Source: Paraescarpia echinospica
Taxonomy: Eukaryota > Annelida > Polychaeta > Sabellida > Siboglinidae
Assembly: GCA_020002185.1 (NCBI GenBank)
Contig: CM034542.1
Coordinates: 55,504,626 to 55,568,625 of the forward strand
Direction: 5' to 3'
Length of the DNA: 64,000 nucleotides
Part shown: positions 42,901-54,900 of the stretch, piece after piece
Layout: the number at the start of each line of letters is the position of its first letter
How positions within the stretch are numbered: position 1 is the stretch's first letter
Notes under the pieces: generated by a model
Told to the model about the DNA's origin: nothing
The model's input: only the letters and a program-made list of their open reading frames with translations
The model's database searches: none
Translations under genes and position numbers: made by a program

Positions 42901-45900
42901 TCTGTTGTTGTGCTTGTGAGCAGGGTTTCTGTTGCTACTATAATGTCTGGGGAGATAGATTCTGTGGGTGTGATGCTTTTTAAAAATGGATTGGGTGGTG
43001 GCTACTAAGATTCTTAGTGTGTTTTTGGTAGTAGGTAGTTTTTTGGGGGAGTTTGGTGCAGCTTTGGGTGATGAGGTGTGGAGAGGGCTGCCAGGGTGGT
43101 CGTGGAGTTGGTTGGGTTCAGACAGGGCGCTGTATCTATTAAATAATGACACATCTGGGAGGTAAACAAGAGTTGAATCTGTGAAGTTGGGTATCCTGCA
43201 TCTGTCGCATTGCCATGGGGTTTCGGGTTTTAACCCAAGGAAGGCTGTAGTTGACATACCTAGACATGATTTATGGTACCAGGAGTTGCAGTTGCACAAG
43301 CAACTGATGGATTTGTTTTATACCATTTGACTGCGCGTTCGCATATTCCAAATGGGAATTTTGGTGTGTATAGGGTTGATTGGGCTCTTTGGCGGAGCCA
43401 GGGTTCAGCTCCACATCTCCGCTGGTGAGACGCATGTGATTTTCGTTTGAGGTTGGGCCGGAGTGGGTGGAGTGTGGGTTTGCAACATCTACATTGGATC
43501 TAACTATAATCCAGAAATTAACTATAATAACTACCACCAGATGTCATTCCAATAAAGCCATGCAATTGTAAAAAAGTTATACTAAACTTTAAAAAGTGCA
43601 AGGGTTGGGTTAATGCAATAGAACCAAGTAATGGGTTATATAATAGTTTTAGTCGTGGGCCAACTCAGGACATAGATGAAGGGCCTGTTAGTGACTCATA
43701 GGCAGTAGAACAGAGGAGGGGGATTGTACTTTTTGTTTATGCGTACACACTGGTTGATTAAGTTGTGTTGGGGATGATTTGGTTACGCACGCTTTAATTA
43801 TTGTTTACACCTCCGCCATCTTGTTTTGAAAAGTTTGGGCTGTTGTTAGGCAAAATAATTTACCGATCTAAGACTTGCGGATGATAGATCGTACGTTTAC
43901 GTATATGCACATATAGTGGTGATGATAATATTGCTCGTCTGTCAATTAGAGATAATGACAATCATTAAAAATTATGAAATTAAGTGCCAACGTAGGAGTG
44001 GTAAAAAAGAAAAGACAACACCTGACGCATGTGCATGCGCATTCCCACCATGTGGTAGCCACATAGGTAATCATTCCCACCCTGTGGTAGCCACACAGGT
44101 AATCATTCCCACCCTGTGGTAGACACACAGGTAATCATTCCCACCCTGTGGTAGCCACACAGGTAATCATTCCCACCCTGTGGTAGCCACACAGGTAATC
44201 ATTCCCACCCTGTTGTAGCCACACAGGTAATCATTCCCACCCTGTTGTAGCCTCACAGGTAATCATTCCCACCCTGTGGTAGCCACACTGGTAATCATTC
44301 CCACCCTGTGGTAGCCACACAGGTAATCATAATATTTATCTGTTGTAGCCACAGGTAATTACAATATTTACCTGTTGTAGCCACTCAGGTAATCACAATA
44401 TTTACCTGTCGTTGCTCCTCAGGCAATAACAATATTTTTCTGATACAGCTCCTTGGGTAATTGCAATATATATCTGTTGTAGCCACTCAAGTAATCACAG
44501 TATTTACCTGTTGTAGAGTTTGTCTGTTGTAATCCCCAGATAATCATAATATTTACCTATTACAACTCCTCGGGTAATCACAACATTTACCTGTTGTAGC
44601 TCCTCAGTAAATCACAGTATGTACCTGTTGTAGCCACTTAGGTTATCACAATTGATAATGTTGTAGCGCGGGTCTCTGAGATAGACATGGATGATGTAGA
44701 CAGCATGTCTCCCGAGAAGAGACAGTTGAGTCGAGCACTGTCCACAGAGGAGGAACAAGGCAAGACAGTCACAGACAAGGTAAGAACCAGACTAAGAACC
44801 ACCGACAACACACATGGCACGGTGGATGACGCCTCAGTTATATGCCATCTCTCGACAGATGGCATATAACTGGGGCAACATCCACAGTGCCATGTGATAG
44901 ATCACATAGATGTGATCATATCTATTATTGCAGTGGTAATTGGTGTGGCATGTTGTACACTTTCTTTAACTATATTCTAACCGGTATTGTAATTTTGTCT
45001 GCAAATTGTGCATAATTTACTAGCATACATATTGTAGGCAGACAGCATTGAATCATACTTATTAAATATCAATGAATTGCTTACTTTGTATTTTCTGAAT
45101 GGGTGACAGCCATTTGGGTCCACTATCGAGTTTTAACCAGGCACTGTATAATAGGCCTACCAGGTATATGTTATTATATTGTTCATTGTGCATATTTTAT
45201 ACAATCCATTCCGAAATGATCTTACATACTGTTGTTACTTGAAATACAGTTGCTTGAACAAAGCTTAGGATAAAATTGTAACTAATCTTAAGATAAATCT
45301 TTGATGTACTCCACTCACTGGAAGAGTGTTGATTATTATTAAATAGTATTTGTTGACATTACTTCTCAGAAACTTGCTATTTTGCTTTTGAAAACTTTGA
45401 TTGCATCACATAGTCTTTGTCGGCAAAATGTTGTTGCCTTGCTGTGGGCATGTCACATGACCAGAGTCATGTGGCACAAGCTGCAGAAGGATGGTTGGAG
45501 CTCGTCAAAGAAGCCATCAGTATTCACAAGATCACAACCTACCCTGTTCCGAGAGGTTGGACATAAGCTGCCACCCGTCCTTCCGCAGCTCGTGTCACAC
45601 GAATCTGGTCATGTGACATGCACACAGTGCAGCAACAACATTTTGCTAACGAAGACTACATGATGCAGTCAAAATATAAAAAAAACAGATTCTTGAGAGG
45701 TGATGTCAACAAATACTTTTGAACATTAATCTTCAACAAATATTGAAATAAACTAAGAAACTGGAATAATGTTACGTTGAAATATGTTCAAAAGTATTGT
45801 GCCACCGAGCTTAGGCTCTGAGGAGTTTAGCACAAGTTAACCATGGGCATATACAATGGAAATCTCTACAGAGTATGGGGAGTGAGGACCACAAGCTTTT

Positions 45901-48900
45901 AGTTTTAGTTCAAGGTACTTTCCTTTCTCAACATGTGCTAGAACCAACACGGGGTGAGAATGTGTTAGACATAGTTTTGTCCTCACAGAATGAATTAGTT
46001 GACAATGTCAAGATATGTGAGTCACTGGGGAGTAGTGATCACAACCAGATACATTTTACCATCAAAGTAAAATCAAAAAGAAATAGTAAAAAGCAGTATA
46101 GGAGAAATTTCCACAAAGGAAGGTATAAGGACATGAGGAAATATTTAGCAAAGATAGACTGGAATAACACACTGAAAAATAAGACAGCAACAGAATGCTG
46201 GAATATATTAAAAAGTGAAATTAAGTGCATAGTCAATAAATTTGTACCCTTCAAAAAACAAGGGAAACGGTCCAAAAAGAATTACACTTAATGAAAGAAG
46301 CCATTAGAAAAATTAAGTATAAACAAATGATGTGGAAGTCATATAGATGTACTAGAAATGATGAAGACTACAATAGTTATAAAGAAGCACTTAACCAAGC
46401 TATAGCTGAAATTAGAAATTCAAAGAGAAGCTATGAACAACAATTAGCTAGTAATATAAAACATGACAGCAAGAGTTTTTATGCATATGTACGAAGCAAA
46501 CAGAAAGTTCAAGATAAGGTCGGTCCTCTAGAAGACAGTGCTGGAAATATAATATCAGAGGGATTCTTAAAGCCAGAAGACCTGAATTAGTACTTTAGTT
46601 CAGTGGTTACCAGAGAAGATATTACTTCACTGCCAATACCAGAGGCTAAGTTTAAGGGGGCAGATTCAGACTATTTAGGACAATTAATTGTAACCCCGGA
46701 AATGGTAGCTAAGAAAATAAGGGCTATGAAGGATAATAAATCACTTGGAGTGGATGGGATTCCGCCCAAACTACTATTGGAAATTGTAGAACAAATTAGC
46801 ATACCGCTTGCAACAGTTTTCAATTTGTGATTAGACGAGGGAGTGGTTCCTTTAGAATGGAAAGAGGCAAACATTATACCGTTATTTAAAAAAGGTTCGA
46901 GAAACAAGTCAGAGAACTGTAGACCAGTGAGTTTAACATAAGTGATTTGCAAATTATTAGAAAGACTAATTAAAGATCACATGGTGGATTTTCTTGTTAA
47001 ACATAACTTGATAAACCCATCTCAACATGGGTTTTTTAAAGCGAGGTCATGCTTAACAAATATGTTATGTTTTTTGGAAGACATCACTAAGTGGGTAGAT
47101 GAGGGATCACCAGTAGATATCGTCTACTTAGATTTTCAAAAAGCTTTCGACAAAGTACCACATCAAAGATTACTGCTTAAACTAAAGGCCCATGGCATAG
47201 GAAATGGTATAATAAACTGGATAAAAAAATGGCTGATTGACAGAAGACAACGTGTAGTAGTTGATGGGGAGGCTTCAAACTGGAAATCGGTATTGAGTGG
47301 GGTACCACAGGGATCAGTACTAGGACCTATATTATTCTTAATATATAGCAACGATTTGGATGATGAAATAACAAGCAAGGTGTTGAAATTTGCGTATGAT
47401 ACAAAAGTGTTTAGAAGGATTAAAAGTGATGGAAATAGACAACATTTACAAGATGATCTTGATCAAGTGGTCTGAAAAGTGGCAAATGCTGTTCAATTTT
47501 GGGAAATGTAAATGCCTCCATGCAGGACATGGAATGAAGAGGTAGAATATACAATGGGGGGTACTGTACTAATTACTACTATAAAAGAAAAGGACTTAGG
47601 GTAAACCATTAGTGCTGATATGAAGGTTTCAGAGCAGTGCGGAATTGCAACTTAAAAGGATTAATTAGGCGAAACATAACGTATAAGGAAAAAGAGCTAA
47701 TAATACCGCTGTACAAAACAATAGTTAGGCCTCATTTAGAATATTGTATTAAAGCGTGGAGGCCATTTCGCAGGAAGGACATAGATATGCTAGAAAGAGT
47801 GCAGAGGAGAGCAACTAAAATGATACCAAAACTGAGGGATCTTAGTTACGAAATACGCCTAAAAAAATGCGGCTTAACAACGCTAGAGACCAGGAGATTG
47901 AGAGGAGATCAGATAGAAGTGTTTAAAATAATGAATGGTTATGAAAATATTGATAGAAATATTTTTTTCTCAGTTAAGAAAGATAGAAGGACTAGAGAGG
48001 ACATGAAGTTACATTAGCAAAGGAGCTGTGTAGATTAGATATAAGAAAGTTCTCATTTTCACAAAGGACTGTAAATGAATGGAACATATTATCTGCTGAT
48101 TGTGCGGGTGCTAGTAGCGTGAATATGTTTAAAAATAAAATCGACACATACCTCAGAAGGGCGGGATACAAATAGAAAAAAGGTCGGACTCTCGATAAGC
48201 CAAAGGGCTTCCTTGTCCACCTGCCACCTAGAGTTAATTCCCTGGGTGGAAATCTTGTTAAATCTTGGAAGTGTCTGTATTCTGTATTGTTGTAGTCCAA
48301 CATAAAAAAAGTGTGTAATAATATTTTGGCATATTTGATGTGGTGTACCAAAAGGGAGAGTCCGTTCCTCTATCCAGAATTAGCCAGCCCAATATATGTA
48401 ACAGGAAGTCTACTGTGTTGAAAGTGGGAAAATGGGAAATCATTGAAGATGAAAGGGTATTGTGGTCAACTCAGCCCACCGCGGCAATATTACAATAAAG
48501 TTTGTTTTGAACTTGTACCCTCTTGGTATGTCTTGTTTACCATTTGAACATAGGATACTGCCGGGTCAAAACTGTCAAATTGTGAACATTGCCATGGGCT
48601 TACTTAACACAGTTTGGTGGGCAGAATACCTTCAACCATATATTTGATGTCGTGTATTAACAGGAGGAGGAGCTGCCAGAAGCATCGATGCTGCGCATTC
48701 TCAAGTTCAACTCCCCAGAATGGCCGTACATCACAGGTGGAATCATTGGGGCCATCATAGTCGGGGCACAGAACCCCTGCTTTGCCATCATCTTCTCGGA
48801 AATCCTCGGTGTAAGTATTATTTACTTCTGATTGTTTTTGCCGTTGATGGTGCCGCTGAATGTTGTTGCTGCTGAATGTTACTGCCACTGGTTGTTGCTG

Positions 48901-51900
48901 ATGATTGTTGTTGGGACTTTTTGTTGTTGCAGGTGATTATTGTTGCCGCTGATTGTTGTTGCAAGTGACTGTTGCTGTCACCAATTGTTGTTGCTGCTGA
49001 TTGTTGCTTTCACCAATTGTTGCTGCTGTCGATTGTTGTTGCAGCCAGTTGTTGCTGTCTCTGACTGTTGCTGTCACTGATTGTTGTTGGCGCTGATTGT
49101 TGCTGTCACTGATTGTTGTTGGCGCTGATTGTTGTTGTCACTGATTGTTGTTGGCGTTGATTGTTGCTGCCACTGATTGTTGTTGTCACTGACTGTTGTT
49201 GGCGCTGACTGTTGTTGTCACTGATTGTTGTTGGCGCTGATTGTTGTTGTCACTGACTGTTGTTGGCGCTGATTGTTGTTGTCACTGATTGTTGTTGGCG
49301 CTGATTGTTGCTGTCACTGATTGTTGTTGGCGCTGATTGTTGTTGTCACTGACTGTTGTTGGCGCTGATTGTTGCTGCCACCGACTGTTGTTGCTACTGA
49401 TTGTTGTTGCCACAGATTATTGTTGCTGTTCTTCTCATCATCTCTGTAGCTCTGGGTGATGCTCGCCTCAATGTGGAGCGCTCCAATTTGCGCTCCAATT
49501 TGAGGAGCGTAATAGCACAGCGGTAAGAGCTCCGGACTCTCGACTGAGAGAATGCGGGTTCGAACCTTGGGCAAGTTCGTTTACTCTACATTGCCTTAGT
49601 TCACTCAGCTGTGTGAATGAGTACCTGGCTATAGACAGTGGTGGATATTTTTGTACGAATAGTCTTCGTGCATTAATTGTAGCATGGCTGAATGCTTCCC
49701 AGAGAAGTCGAGATGGTGTTTGATTGAACAGGTCTGCCAGGGAGTAAAGTGTAAAGCGCTTTGAGCAGTCGTGAGGACTGGATACTGCGCTATATAAGGA
49801 CTTACCTTTACTTTAATCTTGTTTTTTGTATCTTATTCTAATTCTTGTTTGTATCTGAAGCCTCGGTAGTACAACACATGTATGCACACATGTATGCACA
49901 CACACACAGATAAGCAAAACTATGAATGCATGCACGCTCGCACGTACACACACGCAAACACACACTTTAATTTAAGGAATCTGGATGACAGTCCAAGTAG
50001 AGGCCGCTTTAGTGATTGGATAGAAAAAAATATTCATTTCCTGAAGATAAGTTATCAGTGATCTGCCAACAGAAAGCAAACAAAAGCTGAGTGAATGTGT
50101 TTAGAAATAAAGTAAACTAGTATCTGACACATAAATAAATTGCACTGTTGAGTACAAATATTTGCTCCTCATTTAATAACCAGCTGGGTTTAGGTGAAGA
50201 TGCAACCTTCAGTGGTAGGAGCCACATGAAGTCTTGTTCTATTAGACAAGTTGCTTTGTAGGTGTTCAAAGAGTCGGACCTTGATGAACAGAAGAGACTG
50301 TCGAACATTTACTCACTCTTGTTCCTTGTTATCGCCATCATCTCAGGCCTCGCGATGTTCTGCCAGGTGAGTTCTCTTTCTCCCTTGCACTTGCCCATTG
50401 ACATTCACATTAACTGACTCTCTTTACCCAATGTCATCCATGTTTAACTTACTCTCATTGTGTATAGTCATCCATGTTTAATGCTTGACCCTTTAGAACT
50501 TGAGCGCCCGAAAACATTCGAACACCCGCTTCCTCAAGCAACCGAAAGCGTCATTTAGCTTTGACACGCATGGAGGTGGCGCCATCTTCTGGATACTGAT
50601 GTAACTTTTGTCACTGGATTCTTTAATGTATATTCTTTAAAGAATCTTCTGTGCATTAGGGGTATTTAAATCATATGGCTTTGTACTGGAACTTTTTGAC
50701 ATTGTAATCCATATTTAACTTACTTTGTTGTTCAATGTCAGTTATGTCATCCATATTTAAAGGTCCTCAACCAATTCGTTTGCCCATCGCCAATCCGGTT
50801 CTTTTAGGTCCAGATGTGTAATGTGTGAATAGTTTAACTAGTGTGCACAGTCGGTGTAATAAAAAATGCGTACTTGTTTTTTAATCATCAAAAAACAAGA
50901 TTTGTCGTTACACCGGGTATAGCTGGCGAAAGCCAATTGCGTTGTCGACCTCTTGCGTCATTTCGGTCACGTGCTTTACGCGAGATCGGCATCCCACGCA
51001 TTCGAAAACAATAACAACATACACTTTGGTGTATCAAGATGAAGATTCCAAAGTGGTTGTACGAAGGTACGTATACTACACTATCGCATTTAGCAACAAG
51101 AACGCGTAGCTGCGTATTAATTCAACGAGAATTGCAACTTGCGAACGTCAACACTCGACTCGAGGCAGTCTAACTCTAAGACTGTCTAAGCCAGTCACCA
51201 TGTCCATGACCATATTATCAGCCAGAGATTCAGTCAGAGGCTATGTCAACGAGCATAATATTTGATATGCATTGTAATTTGTATTTGGTTACGTAGGATC
51301 TTGGTAATAAACTATGTTATTGCGACAATACATGTAGAGAATAGATGACGTGAGGCTGCGAAATGACAAATAACATTGGTTTGGCAATAGTCCCCTGTTG
51401 ATCGTGCAAGTAACTTAGTCAGGGAGCATCTGTAATTTCGTGCAACAGAACGTCAAACACGGGAGTATTATATTGGTTATCATAATTATTAAAACAGTGT
51501 TTTGTGACGCATATTTTGATACTATTACTGCAGAATGTTGTTGATTTGCATTGTAGTTTATGCAAAATAATTGAGATTTGTTATATTGACGACCATGATG
51601 GTGATGATGATTTTATTAAATATAAAAATGTAAACGTGTAAATACATAAAATATAAATACAGTTAAAGTACACCATATATAAGGATTAAACAAGATAATG
51701 CTCGCACTTGTTTCCGTTGTGGTCCTTGGTGCCTGGCTATAGTTTATGTAATTGGTATCCTGTGATACCTTTCAACTGACATATGCCAGCTATTCTTGTG
51801 TATTTACCAATATGTGTATATATATTCTCACCACAGCAATATATGAATGCATAATACGTAACTTGAATTATGATGTCGCTAGAGGCCACACTGCAACCCA

Positions 51901-54900
51901 AGAATGGGAATGAGAGGAGGCAGAAGAGGAGCTAAGACAGTCACCTGGGTCAGGCAGACACAGGGAGGATACATAGTCTGCGGGAGGCCCATATTTGATC
52001 AATCCAGGTAATTTCAAATTTATAACAATCAACCACATATAAGTTGTCAAACAATTTTATTGTGCACATTTACATATATATTTGTTTTCATACACATTTT
52101 AATAATAACATCTTGGATGTGGAAAACTAAGTTGACTTCTGCACTTATATTATACCCACAGACATATTAATACACCTTTAAAAGTATTTAGCATACGGCG
52201 ATGACTCAGAAATAAGTTTATAAAATAAATTGTTCATTTTTGAAGAAGGTAAACATACATGTTATGAACCTTTGAATACTTGGCGAGTACTGTTAGCATC
52301 ACAATAACACCTCATTTTGTAATTTCCAACATTCACCTTGACCATTCAACTTCAGGCAGAACCTTAAAATGTCAAACATGAATATGTGTAGTAGTTACAC
52401 ATGACAGACACTGACATGAATTTGTATACTGAAAACAAAACAAAAAATATAAATCCTCTTTACTGATGCTTTACTGATTAGCAGAATTCAAATCAGTCTA
52501 TAATATTGACTAAGATCAGGCATCACTGTAATGAAATTGAACATTTTTTAATTCATGTAATCACAATGAACACCTTATAAAGAAAAAATAGTTAACATTT
52601 TTCACCGTTTTGAAAAAGAGCACTTTCTACTAATGTCTGCATGCTGTATCAACCCACCCTCTCCCTCCTCCGGAACAACCCCGGTAAACACTGACTGTTC
52701 CTAAGATATCAACGTGTATAGATGCAGCTGTAGTAGCACATTTCTTGCTGCCGTTTTTCTTGTGAAATGCTGCAGGTCACACATGAAACATTATTTTACA
52801 TTTACTGATTATGAGAATGAACATTCCATAATTATTTACTACCAACACTACAATAATACCTGTTTTTGTTTACTGAATATATGCTTTTCTTTACAGGAGA
52901 TTGGACTAGTGTGCTTAGTATCACTAGTTCTCCAAGTTAATATGGCATACTGGGCAGCTGTATTTGTCCAGGATCTCGGACAAGATTCTACAGCCATGCA
53001 GCATGCTGCATATTAATGGTTTGTCATGTGAATGTCTGCCGACTGATCCCAGTTGTGTCGTGTGTTGCATCCGTGACAGATTCCCCAGTGCCGATGGGGT
53101 GTACACTGGCTGCCAAGTCAGTCAGTTAGCTTAACTGACTAAAAACCAATGTAGAATGCAGGTTGCTCGACATACGAATATGGTGACCCCTGACTAGCTC
53201 GTGAGACAGGTTCAGTGTCGAGCATTCTTCGGTGAACTACATCAGTTTGGATATCGATGACATCACTGTATGTGTTCGCTGTCTTTGATGGTACTGCATA
53301 CCAGCCTCCTGACATTTTGCTGTACATCCGCATCTACCTATACCGGAGACAAAGTGACAATTAGCATGGCTCTGACATGTATTATATTTTATATGTGATG
53401 ACACATTTATCAAAAGTCAATAATACACGGTATTTGTATTCAATTCAACTTTAACTTTTAGCAATGTCTATGACAAAATACATCAATTATCCAGCATTGT
53501 TACAGTGGTAGGGTTTCATTGTCTTTGTGTTGCTGATAGTCAGTGGCAGCCAGCTGAGTTCTTGCAACGTACACCAGGTACTTGTTATGTACAACAACAC
53601 AAGTTTGTGATGAAGTAATGGTATTGAAAGCCTTTTCACATTTTGCAACAACAATCTGTTGATACACTGACAGCAGCATTTTACTTGTTTAAGTTCTCTA
53701 TGTATCATGAGGACTGTTATTATACTTTTCATGCCACGTTTCATATTTCTAAATTATTCTTTTTTTATCACTGGTTTATATTTTTACAAATAATTTACAT
53801 TACATTTTCACTTTGCATGATGATTATACACCTGTACTGATATGGTGTAGTATCCAGTCCTCGGGATTGCTCAAAGCGCTTTAAACTTTAATCCCTGGCA
53901 GACCTGTTAATTCGAACACCATCTCGACTTATGTGGGAAGCATTCAGCCACACTGAAATTAATATGCGAAGACTATTCGTACAAAAATATTGCGGTCTGT
54001 AGCCGGTACTCTTCATACAACTGAGTAAACCAAAGCAATGTAGCATGTAGTGATTGTACATGTAATTCTCAGTCACGTGGCGATGACCCTGACTAGTCTA
54101 GTCACTATTATTTGCGAGTTGTAAACATACATACCAAGCATTGCATAAACTACAAAATTTTCGAATTTTCTAATCATTGATGTTTTTTTTTAACAAAGAA
54201 CCATAAATTATAATTCTTTGTTAAAAAAACAATTATGATTCATAATAGTTCATTTGTTCAACTAAACATCTTTCTAAGTAATTTGTTCTCATTGGTTTAC
54301 ATTTTATGGGCATGCAATATTAAAAATTGTTGTTAATACACATAATTGTTTAGTCACTAATTTTGTGAGAGCATTTGACATCACGTGTACTAGTGTTTTT
54401 TTTTTTTTGTAACAAAGAATCTTGATTACAGTATCTGTTTGTTTTTATATATACCTGACATTTTTTCAACCTCTTCCTAATTTTTGTTTCTATTGTTGTT
54501 TTGCATTTTATGTGTATGTGATATTAAAAATTATTACATTATACACATCAAGTGCAGTGATTGTACCTGTAGTTGTATTGTACTTTTCATTATTTTGTAG
54601 TCAATCTCATCAAATAGTTTCAATAAAATGTTTTTACTTTACATTGTCTTTAATTCACATGCATTTCTAACAACAATATGCAATTTAACGAGGACACCAC
54701 ATTACTGCAAAATCCTCATGCAAACAAACAAACAAAATCACACACGGGTGGATCCACAAATCGAGTATGGGAGGCACAAAAACCTCCACTGGCGGCTAAA
54801 CCAAATGGTGTAGTCTAAATTTTGTTGCATCCACGCTGCCATAACATCACCCGCTCCACTGGAGTGGTGATATTGGAAGACGCCATAACTTCAGCTTATT

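Noticed and set aside
45382..45663. 93-codon frame as a gene
   Set aside because: It lies wholly in the inverted repeats of a foldback MITE.
49513..49566. Functional tRNA gene
   Set aside because: Boxes A and B are present but the cloverleaf and 3' end are not; the sequence continues as a SINE.
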